From Campylobacterales bacterium (lineage in GTDB: Bacteria > Campylobacterota > Campylobacteria > Campylobacterales > Sulfurimonadaceae): a stretch of 64,000 nt of DNA. The stretch spans positions 192,467 through 256,466 of the forward strand of contig JAPLGO010000001.1 of NCBI GenBank assembly GCA_026390115.1, read 5' to 3'. Numbering within the stretch: the first letter of the stretch is position 1; every line of letters begins with the position of its first letter. The position numbers and the translations under genes are program-made. The notes under the pieces are model-generated. The model saw only the letters and a list, made by a program, of their open reading frames with translations, had not been told where the DNA came from and did no database searches. Below are positions 1-9,490 of this stretch, piece by piece.

Positions 1-252
1 ACTTCTAAAGAACTCAAAGAGGCTCTTGATTCAGTTATAAAAAATTATGGAGTAATTGATGAAAAGGGAGGAGTTAAAACTTATCGTCATTTTGATACAT
101 ATTTGGAGATAATTTTCAGTATCTGTCTTCATCCAAATACAAATAAAGATTTAATTATAAATTTTGAGAGAGAACTGAGAAAATTAAATCCTGATTATAC
201 AACTGAAATTGAAGGTGCTCTGATAAAAGGTCTAAACTCCAGGGGAGTTTAG
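1..252 (+). CDS. Hypothetical protein, C-terminal fragment
   Basis: Frame 1 is open from the first base to a TAG at 250-252 and gives 83 residues; the start lies outside the window. The fragment is hydrophilic, mixed alpha/beta in composition, with no signal peptide or membrane segment. I do not recognise a family. Its stop lies three bases from the stop of the convergent chemoreceptor gene. Function unknown; it is called coding because the frame stays open at full length and the amino-acid composition is ordinary. Confidence 0.55.
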   Translation, partial: TSKELKEALDSVIKNYGVIDEKGGVKTYRHFDTYLEIIFSICLHPNTNKDLIINFERELRKLNPDYTTEIEGALIKGLNSRGV

Positions 253-255
253 TTA

Positions 256-1374
256 TTAATGATTGTGTCTATATCTTTTCTCTTCTTCTAGTATAGTACC
301 TAAAAGTTCTACAACTTTTTTGCTGCCGTTCTCTGCAGCATTGAAGTAGGTCATAACATTTTTAGATTCTATTGTGCATGTGCCATTTTTTACGCACTCA
401 ACAACTTTCTTGATGCTGTCATGTACCTCTTTATGCGGTTCAACCATTTTAGAAAAGCTTGCACATTTTCCAAACTTCTCTTTTCCTGTACCTTCAAAAT
501 ACCATTTTCCGAGTCTGCACTCTGTGTCTGATGCAAAAGAGCCTGTGATTTCCCCGCTAAATACAGTTTTGTATCCGTTTGCTTTAAAGAGCAGGTGGTC
601 GAGTTTACTTAAAACCATAAAAATAGCATAAGTGATATCTTTATTCTCCATAGCAATTATCTCTGTATTGGATGATAACTTATTCATTCTCTCTTGGAAT
701 ATATCCATTTTGGTATTTGAGCTTTGAGACAACTCTTCCATGGCTTTTGAGTGCGCATGAACTTCTTGTGTATTTTGCTTTAGACCCTGAACTGTGATTT
801 CAACTTCACTTGTAGCTTTTTGCGTTCTCTCAGCCAGTTTTCTGACCTCATCCGCTACGACCGCAAATCCCCTGCCATGCTCGCCAGCTCTTGCGGCTTC
901 AATCGCAGCATTAAGGGCTAAAAGATTTGTTTGATCAGAGATATCTTTAATAAGATTTATAACACTAGAGATGCTCTCAACATTAGAATTCAGAGTATTT
1001 ACTTGCTCATAGGTGCTTGTAATATGTTCGAGTAAGGCGTCCATATCACTCGCTAAATCGTTCACATCTGCTTGCGTTTGTTGCGTATATTCACCATTTG
1101 TTTGGTTTCTGCTATCAACATCTTCAAGACTTTTTAGATTACTGCCTAGGTCACCTTGAATTATTTTCAAATCTCTTTCACAGCCATCCGTAAGACTTTT
1201 TGTTAATGCATTTGTAAGCTCATTCATAACATGCGCAGAGTCATTAACTCTTGCCGCCTCTTCCAATCTCAAAATTCTTGCGTTTGCATTTTCAATCTCA
1301 TTTTTAAGTGAGTGAATCTCTTCCTCTTTTTTCTTTATAGACGCCTCTAACTCACGATTATTTCCAAAAAACAT
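256..1374 (-). CDS. Soluble methyl-accepting chemotaxis protein with C-terminal CZB zinc-binding domain
   Basis: A 372-residue chemoreceptor without any membrane segment, so it should act in the cytoplasm, signalling through CheW/CheA. Residues about 5-45 form a charged coiled coil. The conserved MCP hairpin tip lies at about 140-190 ([20 protein letters not shown] is visible). The C-terminus carries a chemoreceptor zinc-binding (CZB) domain with the expected ligands: H260, C286 in a CRLGKWY motif, and H314 and H318. CZB domains bind zinc tightly and are known to sense zinc or hypochlorous acid through the Cys; which applies here is not shown. A second CZB receptor is encoded at 5752-7188. 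It is transcribed alone, with lapD-like starting its own unit upstream. The family call is secure, the ligand is not. Confidence 0.93.
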   Translation of the reverse strand: MFFGNNRELEASIKKKEEEIHSLKNEIENANARILRLEEAARVNDSAHVMNELTNALTKSLTDGCERDLKIIQGDLGSNLKSLEDVDSRNQTNGEYTQQTQADVNDLASDMDALLEHITSTYEQVNTLNSNVESISSVINLIKDISDQTNLLALNAAIEAARAGEHGRGFAVVADEVRKLAERTQKATSEVEITVQGLKQNTQEVHAHSKAMEELSQSSNTKMDIFQERMNKLSSNTEIIAMENKDITYAIFMVLSKLDHLLFKANGYKTVFSGEITGSFASDTECRLGKWYFEGTGKEKFGKCASFSKMVEPHKEVHDSIKKVVECVKNGTCTIESKNVMTYFNAAENGSKKVVELLGTILEEEKRYRHNH

Positions 1375-1451
1375 ATATACCCTTTTTTTGCATATTGGTT
1401 ACAATTCACTGATATATAGTATATAAAAAACTATATTAAAGTATAATTTTT

Positions 1452-3377
1452 TTACTTTAGCTCAATCATCTCCGTAGCTCGACCCTGAATAATAAATATA
1501 TCTTTTGCTTCAAGCTTGCCAAGTGTCTCTAAATCCATAACTCCTGTTGCGACAAGTGAGATACCTACCGTATCTGTTATAAGTCTAAGAGCCGATAAAG
1601 CTTGCTCACTTTGACCTAAGAAGTAGCTTGTTTCACCTTTTATGTAAGCAGGTCTTAAATCTTGCAGATATTGATAATCCGAACTTTCACCGATAAACTC
1701 ATAAATTCCCATTTCAATATTATATTTCTCAAAAAGAGCTTTATACTGCTTAATCTGTTCAGAATTCTTGCGAACCAATTTATCCGGTATCTCAATTACT
1801 AACTTAAAAGGAAGATATTTTGCATACTCTTTAAATAGATTGCTAAGCTCATGATAAGTCTCTTTCATATCTAAAAACTCAAAAGAGAGTCTAAGTGAGC
1901 AAGTTGAACCTTTGAGATTACTGTCTGGTTTTTTAAACATCATATTGATAACGTTTTTGTAAATTTGTGAGCTAAGACCTACTTGATTTGCAGAGGCCAT
2001 AAATTGACCGTAAGAGTACACAGTACCATCATCTATTTTCATTGATAAACTAAGAACATTGTGTGCAATTGTTTTACTCTTTAAATCTACAGCTGTCCAT
2101 GAAACAAAAGAGAAGTTATTAAACTCTAGAGCTTGATTTATAATCAGCCTCCAAGCATCCTTACCCATAACTTCTATTGCTGTTTCAGCTTTATCTAGAT
2201 GTATATGCATATCTTTAACTTTTGCTTTAGCAAGGGCATTATCGGATAATGAAAGGAGCTGTCCTATATTTTGTTTGTAATTATATTCATAAAGACCTAT
2301 AGAAATAAACGTCTCATTAAGATCCAAATTATATTCTTTTATGGCTCTGTTTGCCCTATCATAAATATTTTCAGCTATAAATAACGAATGCATATTTGAA
2401 CAATCAGGCAGTAAAATTGAGAACTCCGTACCATTTATTCTAGATATTATTGCATGTTCACATTCATCTACATTATTCTTAAATATATCAGCTAGTTCAA
2501 TAAAAAGCTTATCAACATCTTTGTGTCCTATACGCTCATTAGCTTCTATCACACCACTCAATGCTATGATTATATTGATACCACCTTTTGAAAAGGCATC
2601 AATTTTAAGATACTCCGGCAGTTTATCTATGAGGTATTTGCGGTTTCTAAGTTTTGTTGTCGGGTCTATATATTCTAGCTCTTTTTGTCGTTTGAGTTCC
2701 TCATTCCCTTTGTCAAACAGTGCTTTTACTTTTGAAACCATGTTATTCATGCCAAGAACAACATCTTTGAACTCTTTTGTATTTGGAATGCTTCCCTGCA
2801 TAATGAACTCATTTCTTCCAACCGCTTCTGCCTGTCTTTGAACCTCTTTAAGTGGCTTGAGAATTGCAGCAAGTATCAAGTTTAAAATTGTAAGTGCAAT
2901 AATAGCAATGATGCCAAACGATACGAAAAGACCCGTAAAAATTGTATATAACTGCTTGTAGGCGTAACTGACATCACTCTGAACATTCAATATACCTACC
3001 TGACTCCAACCGGCCGATACATTTGCAGATGCAACCGGTGCATGAATTTTTACCACTTTTAAAAACCATTCAGGCACTGTTATTTGCTGATTTTCTGATT
3101 TTCTCTCATACAAAATTACATTATCAACATCCACAAGCGAAATGTAGAGATAGTTTCCGCTATCAAAGTTGGCATTTATCATGGTTGTCATAACTGAAGT
3201 GTCGCCGACAGCGGTTCCAAGAGAGAGACTAAGAGAAGTTGCAGTATTTTTAGCATCCTCATAAAGCCTCTCCTGAACCGAAGTGTTGGCACTCTTAAAA
3301 TTGAGCGTCAAAACAGTTCCAAATATAATGAGTAAAAATATAGATAATATAAGGGCTATCTGCTTGAAGAGAGTCAT
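1452..3377 (-). CDS. lapD: LapD-like c-di-GMP receptor (degenerate GGDEF-EAL, inner membrane)
   Basis: A 641-residue inner-membrane protein: TM helix at about 5-25, periplasmic LapD/MoxY-type domain at 27-150, second TM helix at about 150-178, HAMP, then GGDEF (about 225-395) and EAL (about 410-641) domains. Both output domains look catalytically dead: the GGDEF signature is replaced by NGTEF and the EAL motif by a sequence around HNVLSLSMK. That is the pattern of LapD, which binds c-di-GMP in its EAL domain and then sequesters the periplasmic protease LapG to protect a surface adhesin. The gene directly upstream encodes a LapG-like protease and overlaps it by four bases (ATGA), so the two should be co-translated. 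No adhesin substrate is in the window. A generic GGDEF/EAL protein is the alternative, but the partner gene argues against it. Confidence 0.85.
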   Translation of the reverse strand: MTLFKQIALILSIFLLIIFGTVLTLNFKSANTSVQERLYEDAKNTATSLSLSLGTAVGDTSVMTTMINANFDSGNYLYISLVDVDNVILYERKSENQQITVPEWFLKVVKIHAPVASANVSAGWSQVGILNVQSDVSYAYKQLYTIFTGLFVSFGIIAIIALTILNLILAAILKPLKEVQRQAEAVGRNEFIMQGSIPNTKEFKDVVLGMNNMVSKVKALFDKGNEELKRQKELEYIDPTTKLRNRKYLIDKLPEYLKIDAFSKGGINIIIALSGVIEANERIGHKDVDKLFIELADIFKNNVDECEHAIISRINGTEFSILLPDCSNMHSLFIAENIYDRANRAIKEYNLDLNETFISIGLYEYNYKQNIGQLLSLSDNALAKAKVKDMHIHLDKAETAIEVMGKDAWRLIINQALEFNNFSFVSWTAVDLKSKTIAHNVLSLSMKIDDGTVYSYGQFMASANQVGLSSQIYKNVINMMFKKPDSNLKGSTCSLRLSFEFLDMKETYHELSNLFKEYAKYLPFKLVIEIPDKLVRKNSEQIKQYKALFEKYNIEMGIYEFIGESSDYQYLQDLRPAYIKGETSYFLGQSEQALSALRLITDTVGISLVATGVMDLETLGKLEAKDIFIIQGRATEMIELK

Positions 3378-4015
3378 ATTTTTTTCCTTTGTATGTTGAG
3401 GTTTAATTCATCCCAGTTTTTGTGGATTTTTTCATTTTCTATCTTTTCTCCGGCATCATTTCCGGAAGCCTTGTAAAGGGAGGTTCCGCTAAAATTATAA
3501 ATAGGGGTAAGGTCTGTTCTTTTTGAGGCAGGGAGAACTTTGTGGTTGTTGTTATCCATAACAAGAGGCTCACTTCTGGCGGTTGCAAAGTATGTTAAAA
3601 CCATGTGCGCTTCTTTAAACTGTGTAGAACGGACATAAGTAAAAAACAGCTTTTTAGGATCAATCCCAAGATAAACCAGAGCGAAGTATTTGGCTATTAC
3701 ATAATCTTCGCAATCGCCCATATCTTTAGCCAAAAATTCCGAAGGAGTAGCCCAATAATCGCTTACTCCATACACCTTCATGTCAGCTGCATATTTAACC
3801 TCATTATAGAAGGTATTTATCTCTTCCAACTTCTCCGCGTCAGTTTTCCCGGCGAGAGCATCCAAACTTTGCTGAAGATAGACAAATCTTTTTTTTGCAA
3901 ACTCATCATACTTTTGTCCGACTTGTACAATCAAAGCTGCATCAACGTAAGGCTGCCCTGCATAAACAAAATCCGATGCTAGTAAAATGAATAATAATAT
4001 TTTAAGAAAAATCAT
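3374..4015 (-). CDS. lapG: LapG-like periplasmic cysteine protease (BTLCP / transglutaminase-like)
   Basis: A 213-residue protein with an N-terminal signal peptide (about 1-19, ending VYAG) and the bacterial transglutaminase-like cysteine proteinase fold. The catalytic triad is visible as C102 (GDCEDYVIAKY), H137 (KEAHMVLTY) and D154 (LVMDNNNH). LapG cleaves the N-terminus of large calcium-dependent adhesins in the periplasm when it is not held by LapD, releasing biofilm cells. The gene is the first of a two-gene unit with lapD-like immediately downstream. Length is typical for the family. The C-terminal 35 residues are charged and look less conserved. Confidence 0.88.
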   Translation of the reverse strand: MIFLKILLFILLASDFVYAGQPYVDAALIVQVGQKYDEFAKKRFVYLQQSLDALAGKTDAEKLEEINTFYNEVKYAADMKVYGVSDYWATPSEFLAKDMGDCEDYVIAKYFALVYLGIDPKKLFFTYVRSTQFKEAHMVLTYFATARSEPLVMDNNNHKVLPASKRTDLTPIYNFSGTSLYKASGNDAGEKIENEKIHKNWDELNLNIQRKKI

Positions 4016-4032
4016 TTTTTATTATACATTAA

Positions 4033-5535
4033 TTAGATTTGTCTTTTATTAAAACCTGCTGTTCCCTCTTTTGCATCTGTGATATACTCTTTGGCATATG
4101 CTTTTAAGTAACTAGGAATTGCTCTGCCTCTGACTTTCATCATGTCTTCGAGCATCTCTTTTGCGACTATTTCCGGTGAGAGTTTTTTAATTTGTGTTAG
4201 GTATATAAAGAGCAGTTCGCCAAGCCTTTGAAGAGAAATTTGCCATGTGGAGTCGGTCTGTTTGTATATCCACATCCCAAATGCATAAAAGTTTTCGTAA
4301 ACACTCTCATCTTGCCAGATAAGTTTAACACTCTTTTTGAAATTTCCGCTGTTATAAGTTAAATCCCAAAATCTCGCAAACCTTTTCATAATTTGTATAT
4401 CATTAAAGCTAAGCTGAGAGTTTTGCAAAATATCATAAGGTGGAATATCACTATAAACCATGCTGTGTTCAATATCATGGCGGTTTATAAATGTTCCTGA
4501 GAGTTTTTTAAGTATTCCTATCTGTATCTCACAACTGCTGAGTTTTACTAATTCATCAAGATTCCTGCCAAAACTCTCTAGCGATTCATTGGGAAGCCCG
4601 ACTATCAAATCAAGATGTATATGGGCTTCGGTTTCATGTTCTAAAAAGCTTATATTTTCTCTAATCTTTTCTAGGTTGAGTTGTCTAGATATATTGTTGG
4701 CAATTTCTAAATTAAGCGTCTGTATCCCTATTTCAAACTGTAGCGCACCATGTGGAAACTTTGCAATTTTTTCTTTGATTGAGGCTGGGAAATGGTCTGG
4801 GATTACTTCAAAGTGAGCAAAATAAGAAGATTCTTTTGCCAAAAAGAAATCTAATATTCTGTTAGCTGTTTTTATATTTAGGTTAAAAGTTCTATCAATA
4901 AATTTGAAATTTCTAGCTCCTCTTTGCCATAAAAGCTCAAATTCTCCCAAAACTGCGTCCAAATCAAATGCTCTGACCCGTTCATCCATGGAAGAGAGAC
5001 AAAATTCACAGTGAAATGGGCAGCCTCTCGATATTTCTACATAAATGTAGCGGTTTTTTATATCATCGTCTGTGTAGTATCTGTATGGAAGCTCTACTGT
5101 TTTAAGTTCTGGAGTGTTCATTTTAATGATTTTTTCTATTGGCAAATTTTTATCAAAAATATTTTTACAAAGCTCATAAAAAGCCAGATCACCTTCACCC
5201 TGAATAATAAAATCAGCTTCATCAAAATTGACACGAAATGGTGTGTGAGTCACTTCAGGACCGCCTAAGATTATTGTTGTAGATGGTGAAACTTTTTTTA
5301 AAATGTGAACAAGTTCTTGCACCTCTTTTGCATTCCAGATATAAACACCGATACCTACAATATTAGGCATACAAAAGAGCACTTTTTCTACTACCGTTTG
5401 AAGAGCATCGTTGATGCTGAATTCTAGAATCTCAGCTTCTTCTCGCAACTCTTTTAAATTGGCATACAAATATCTAAGACCTATAGAGCTGTGGGTGTAT
5501 CTTGAATTTAAGGTAGTTAGGATGATTTTTTTCAT
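4033..5535 (-). CDS. B12-binding domain radical SAM protein (DUF4080 type)
   Basis: A 500-residue protein with an N-terminal cobalamin-binding-like Rossmann domain (about 1-140; LGGPEVTHTP is typical) followed by a radical SAM core whose 4Fe-4S cysteines sit in RGCPFHCEFC at about 170-180, then a C-terminal DUF4080-like region. Such enzymes use S-adenosylmethionine and sometimes cobalamin for methylation or rearrangement reactions; the substrate of this subfamily is unknown. It is transcribed toward lapG with 17 bases between them and may share its unit. Widely conserved in Campylobacterota and Clostridia by my recollection; no specific function can be given. Confidence 0.85.
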   Translation of the reverse strand: MKKIILTTLNSRYTHSSIGLRYLYANLKELREEAEILEFSINDALQTVVEKVLFCMPNIVGIGVYIWNAKEVQELVHILKKVSPSTTIILGGPEVTHTPFRVNFDEADFIIQGEGDLAFYELCKNIFDKNLPIEKIIKMNTPELKTVELPYRYYTDDDIKNRYIYVEISRGCPFHCEFCLSSMDERVRAFDLDAVLGEFELLWQRGARNFKFIDRTFNLNIKTANRILDFFLAKESSYFAHFEVIPDHFPASIKEKIAKFPHGALQFEIGIQTLNLEIANNISRQLNLEKIRENISFLEHETEAHIHLDLIVGLPNESLESFGRNLDELVKLSSCEIQIGILKKLSGTFINRHDIEHSMVYSDIPPYDILQNSQLSFNDIQIMKRFARFWDLTYNSGNFKKSVKLIWQDESVYENFYAFGMWIYKQTDSTWQISLQRLGELLFIYLTQIKKLSPEIVAKEMLEDMMKVRGRAIPSYLKAYAKEYITDAKEGTAGFNKRQI

Positions 5536-5751
5536 AGCGTGATTTTAGCATAAAAGTCTCAAGCTCTGTAAAGGGGGTTAAGAGCTTGAGAAGGTTTCTA
5601 GAAAATTTATAGGAGTTTATCTTTATCTCTATATGAAAGGGGGAAAACATATTTGAGATGCGTAATTATATTTATTATAAATAAATAGCAAGTTAACCAT
5701 ATTTTATTCCTATTTATTTAAGCTATCCTTAATAGTTCTCTTTTTGAGAAA
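5536..5751. other. Non-coding gap with AT-rich inverted repeats
   Basis: A 216-base spacer between the radical SAM gene start and the 3' end of the downstream chemoreceptor gene. It holds a 10-base perfect inverted repeat (AAATAAATAG at 5679-5688 and its complement at 5710-5719) and a bulged hairpin TAGTTCTC/GAGAAACTA near 5732-5752 that touches the stop codon of the chemoreceptor gene and may end its transcript. The promoter of the radical SAM gene must also lie here; no clear consensus was seen. Confidence 0.4.
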
Positions 5752-7188
5752 CTATTTTGATAGTTCATACTCCTCTATCATAGCATCGAGTTTAGTAAAG
5801 AGTTCGGCAGATGCCTCTTCCATTAAAGTAAAATTTACTACTATATGTTTCGGATTATCAAATTTTAATGTTGTGCCATGTTTTACAAATTCAAAGTTTT
5901 TAAATACTGAATTATGAACTACGGCATGTGGAGCATCCATCTGAGCAAAAGCTTTTGTATTGCCAAATCTCTCTTGACCAATCCCAAGATACCATTTACC
6001 CATACGACAATTTTTGTGATCAGCAAAAACAGCAGATGAATCAGCTTCTAAAATAGAAGAATACGCTTTAGATTTAAAAATAATGTGATCAACCTTCACA
6101 AGTGTCGTAAAGAGACGATTTTGAACTTTTATAGCTGAATGAGATGCACTGTTTGCGAGAGAGTTGAGTTCTTTAAATGTATCTTCAAACGCATGTATAA
6201 CTGTATTTGAAGTATCTGCAATCTCTGAAATATTGTCAGAATTTGTTCTTATGTCATTTGTCTCTTGTTGCAATGCTTTGATAGTGATTTCTATCTGATT
6301 TGTTGCCTTTTGTGTTCTTTCGGCAAGTTTACGAACCTCATCTGCTACGACTGCAAATCCTCGCCCATGCTCACCTGCACGTGCGGCTTCAATTGCAGCG
6401 TTAAGAGCTAAAAGATTTGTTTGATCTGCTATATCTTTAATGAGTCCGACAACTTCTGAAATCTCTGCTGAGCGTTGTTCCAAGTTTATTATACCGCCAT
6501 GAGAAGAGGCTATAAGCTCAACAAGTTCGCTTAATCTTTGACTTATTTCAACAACTGTATCCAAACTTTTTGACGACTCTTCAGCAGTTTTATTAGCAAC
6601 ACCGACAATTTCATGCGAATCTTCAGAACATAAATTTATATCTTTTTGAATAACCGTAAGACCTTGACTCACTCCACCGCCTAAATTGCCTAATTCATGT
6701 GAAAGTTCTCCTCTCAATTTTGTTTCATTACCCCTTGCTATAGATGAGATTGCCTCATTGAGTGTTTTTGCAGTTGTATAAAAAACCCCATGAAGACCTT
6801 CCGGATAAGTTCTTCTATATGTTTGACCTGCAGAAGCCTTTTCTATAGTAGTTACAGTATCTCTCATAAAAGCTTCTAGTTGGTCAAGAACATCATTAAG
6901 GCTCCATGCAAAATCTGACTCGGCAGAGTTGTCATCCGGTATATGTGTAACACGATCTTCTAGCTTACCATTTGCTGCATTCTTTAAAACCCTTTGCATT
7001 GCAAGACGTAATGCTGAAGATGATTCAGAGCTAGAACCCGCTGGAACAAAGAGAGACAGCAGTAAAACAAAAAACAAAACTAAAGCTAAAATATAGCCTC
7101 CTGTAACCAAAGCAAATATCATTACACCTACAAGTGCAACTAAAAGCAATAGAGTTTGGTTACTCTTGAATAGAGATGATAAATTCAT
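5752..7188 (-). CDS. Membrane-anchored MCP with CZB domain; CetA-like signalling half of a bipartite receptor
   Basis: A 478-residue chemoreceptor starting with two adjacent hydrophobic helices (about 12-50) with almost no periplasmic loop, then HAMP-like helices (about 55-170), the conserved MCP signalling hairpin (about 240-300) and a C-terminal CZB zinc-binding domain (VDHIIFK, CRMGKWY and HAVVH motifs). Having no external sensor domain, it probably takes its signal from a partner. The gene just upstream encodes a lone PAS protein and overlaps this one by 29 bases. This matches the Campylobacter CetA (transducer) and CetB (PAS) energy-taxis pair, here in the order PAS then MCP. Unlike what I recall of CetA, this one ends in a CZB domain, so zinc or redox input could be added at the tip. 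Confidence 0.88.
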   Translation of the reverse strand: MNLSSLFKSNQTLLLLVALVGVMIFALVTGGYILALVLFFVLLLSLFVPAGSSSESSSALRLAMQRVLKNAANGKLEDRVTHIPDDNSAESDFAWSLNDVLDQLEAFMRDTVTTIEKASAGQTYRRTYPEGLHGVFYTTAKTLNEAISSIARGNETKLRGELSHELGNLGGGVSQGLTVIQKDINLCSEDSHEIVGVANKTAEESSKSLDTVVEISQRLSELVELIASSHGGIINLEQRSAEISEVVGLIKDIADQTNLLALNAAIEAARAGEHGRGFAVVADEVRKLAERTQKATNQIEITIKALQQETNDIRTNSDNISEIADTSNTVIHAFEDTFKELNSLANSASHSAIKVQNRLFTTLVKVDHIIFKSKAYSSILEADSSAVFADHKNCRMGKWYLGIGQERFGNTKAFAQMDAPHAVVHNSVFKNFEFVKHGTTLKFDNPKHIVVNFTLMEEASAELFTKLDAMIEEYELSK

Positions 7189-7645
7189 CGTAGCTCACTC
7201 CTTTTTCTGTTAATATATCTGTTAATATTTTAGTTGAAGCTTCTACACCGCTTCTCTTCTCGGCTTCAAGCATTTTTGCATAAAGAGGTTTTATAATCCC
7301 GATAGCTTTTGCACTTGGCTTTCGTCTGACTGAGTAGTAGCCGACTAAATTTCCTTTTTCATCCAATGAAGCTGTAACATATGCAAATACCCAATAATCA
7401 TTCCCATTTTTTGTTTTATTGATTACATAAGCAAATATTTCCTCTTTTTTACTCACTCTTTCCCACAAAAGTTTGAAGACAGCTTTTGGCATATCCGGAT
7501 GGCGAATTATACTATGAGGCTTACCAAGTAACTCCTCCTCTTTGTACTCTGCCATCTGCATAAAAATTTTATTTGTATAGGTTATGCGACCTTTCAGGTC
7601 AGTTTTTGAAACAATAAAATCATTTTGTTGCATCTCTTTAAGCAT
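7160..7645 (-). CDS. Aer/CetB-like PAS-domain redox sensor
   Basis: A 161-residue cytoplasmic protein consisting of one PAS domain (about 10-115) and a short helical tail. The segment [16 protein letters not shown] followed by [13 protein letters not shown] is the signature of the FAD-binding PAS domain of Aer-type aerotaxis receptors. There is no membrane segment and no signalling domain of its own; output is expected through the MCP encoded immediately downstream, whose start overlaps by 29 bases. By analogy with Campylobacter CetB it would report the redox state of the electron-transport chain. FAD binding is inferred from the motif only. Confidence 0.87.
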   Translation of the reverse strand: MLKEMQQNDFIVSKTDLKGRITYTNKIFMQMAEYKEEELLGKPHSIIRHPDMPKAVFKLLWERVSKKEEIFAYVINKTKNGNDYWVFAYVTASLDEKGNLVGYYSVRRKPSAKAIGIIKPLYAKMLEAEKRSGVEASTKILTDILTEKGVSYDEFIISIQE

Positions 7646-7732
7646 ACAAAATCCCCTTTTTTAAAATTTTGTCAAAAATATATTACAAATGTACTTAAAT
7701 AACACCCTTTAAGATAGAACGAAAATTCTAAA

Positions 7733-8830
7733 CTACAACTTCCCGTACATTTCATTATAAAACGAGATAGCATGCCTGTCACTCATATTGGCGATATAGT
7801 CGGCTACCACTCTGTGCTTATTTCTAACATGTAACTGCTTATAATAAAACTCCGGCAACATCTTCTCTTCTTGCATAAGCCCTTTATATAACCCTTTTAT
7901 AGCTTGTTTTCCTGCAAACATTTTTATCATAATATTTTTATGTTGATAAAGTTTATTGAAAAGCAGTTTTTTCAGTTTTTTCAGTTTTTTCTCCAGTTTC
8001 GGATCAAAACCGATAGGAATATCATTGTTGCTGTCAATTGTTGCACTCAATATTTCGCCTCTTGTGATTTTATCTTTGGAGAATTCTAAGAGTGAATAAA
8101 TAAGATGGTTTATAAGATGGGAACTAAAACGGTATCGAAACATCTCATCGTTCTCAAATCCGACTCCCTCATGAGCAACTTTTTCCAAAATCTCACAAAT
8201 CAACTCGCTCTCTCTTAAATCATCAAAACTGATAAGTCCTGAATTGACTCCATCGTCTATATCATGGCTTATATAGGCTATCTCATCGGCACGGTCAACA
8301 ACCATGGCTTCTATAGAAGGGTGTGTTTCAAGGTTAAACTGTTCATGGATAATTGCAGGCAGAAAGCTTTTTTTGTAGGGATAGGAGTGTTTCAGAATGC
8401 CCTCAAGTGTGGCGAAAGAGAGGTTTAGACCATTGTAGCTATTGTATCTTTTCTCCAAGAGTGAGACAACTCTAAAACTTTGAAAGTTATGCTCAAACCC
8501 GCTTGTAAAGCCATCTTCTTTCAGGCACTCATCCAGAGAATCTCCGCCGATGTGACCAAAAGGAGTGTGACCTAAATCATGCGCAAGTGCAATAGCCTCT
8601 GCCAACGCTTCACTTAATCTTAGGGTAGAGGTTATGGAGCGGGCAATTTGTGAAACTTCTATGGAGTGGGTAAGACGGGTGCGAAAAAAATCACCCTCTT
8701 GATTTAAAAAAACCTGAGTTTTATACTCAAGCTTTCTAAAACTATCAGAGTGGATAATCCTATCTCTGTCTCTAGCATAGGGCGAGCGGAAGTCGTCTTC
8801 TATCTTGTAAAATCTTTCGTGCGGTTTCAT
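7733..8830 (-). CDS. dgt: dGTP triphosphohydrolase-like HD-domain protein
   Basis: A 365-residue HD-superfamily enzyme. The metal ligands are visible: H55 in RTRLTHSIEVSQIAR, H84-D85 in ALAHDLGHTPFGHIG, and a later Asp in the ISHDIDDG stretch. Members remove triphosphate from dGTP or other dNTPs and so tune the deoxynucleotide pool. Length fits the shorter, non-E. coli type of dGTPase-like proteins. Its ATG overlaps by one base the stop of the PhnA gene upstream, implying one transcript. Substrate preference cannot be read from sequence. Confidence 0.9.
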   Translation of the reverse strand: MKPHERFYKIEDDFRSPYARDRDRIIHSDSFRKLEYKTQVFLNQEGDFFRTRLTHSIEVSQIARSITSTLRLSEALAEAIALAHDLGHTPFGHIGGDSLDECLKEDGFTSGFEHNFQSFRVVSLLEKRYNSYNGLNLSFATLEGILKHSYPYKKSFLPAIIHEQFNLETHPSIEAMVVDRADEIAYISHDIDDGVNSGLISFDDLRESELICEILEKVAHEGVGFENDEMFRYRFSSHLINHLIYSLLEFSKDKITRGEILSATIDSNNDIPIGFDPKLEKKLKKLKKLLFNKLYQHKNIMIKMFAGKQAIKGLYKGLMQEEKMLPEFYYKQLHVRNKHRVVADYIANMSDRHAISFYNEMYGKL

Positions 8831-9384
8831 TATACTTTTTTCAAAAATTCAGTTTTTAGGAAGATTTTCGTACCGTTTACTCTTCCTTCAATATGGTCGT
8901 CGATATCGGCGGGAAGAGCAATACGAGTAACAGTTGTGCCCCTTTTTGCAGTAAAGCCTGCACCTTTAACCTCTAAATCTTTTAATATAACCACGCTGTC
9001 TCCGGCTTGAAGGATTACACCATTTGCATCTTTATGAACTAATTTATTTGTAGAGGCATTGAGAGCCGAATCTGCCCATTTTTTTTCATCCTCTTCCAGA
9101 TACATCATCTCAACCAAATCTTGGCGACCTAACTTGTTTAGTAAAATATAGGACATAACTTTAACAGCAGGAACTTCACTCCACATGCTTTCGTTTAAAC
9201 AGTTAAAGTGGTTTTCATCCAATGTTTCGGAGCTAATCTGCTTTTTACATGTTGCGCATGCATATATGGACTGCTCACTGCTTCCGTCTGTTACGCCAAC
9301 TTCCAAAACACCCAAATCTTCACTGCTTCCGCAAAGTTCACAAACCCCGCCACTTCTTGCTATTAACTCTTTTTCCGTATTCAT
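8830..9384 (-). CDS. PhnA/YjdM family zinc-ribbon protein
   Basis: A 184-residue protein with an N-terminal zinc ribbon (CELCGSS near 15-20 and CATCKK near 45) and the C-terminal PhnA beta-barrel domain (QAGDSVVILKDLEVKGAGFT). Called alkylphosphonate utilisation protein PhnA in many genomes, but no phosphonate genes are nearby and the name is historical; the real role is uncertain. First gene of a two-gene unit with dgt. Confidence 0.88.
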   Translation of the reverse strand: MNTEKELIARSGGVCELCGSSEDLGVLEVGVTDGSSEQSIYACATCKKQISSETLDENHFNCLNESMWSEVPAVKVMSYILLNKLGRQDLVEMMYLEEDEKKWADSALNASTNKLVHKDANGVILQAGDSVVILKDLEVKGAGFTAKRGTTVTRIALPADIDDHIEGRVNGTKIFLKTEFLKKV

Positions 9385-9490
9385 ACATTCTACCTTTTTT
9401 CATTTTATTTAGAGCTCTTGCAGAACTCATTGTTGTTACGCTAGCCGCATTATGGCGCTAAAGTGATAGAATTATACCAAAAAGCCTCTA

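Noticed and set aside
374..631. Rightward ORF inside the first chemoreceptor gene
   Set aside because: Antisense shadow of a gene with strong family motifs; no ribosome-binding site or family features.
5679..5719. AAATAAATAG/CTATTTATTT repeat as a terminator
   Set aside because: The stem is all A/T except one pair, with a long loop; too weak to call.
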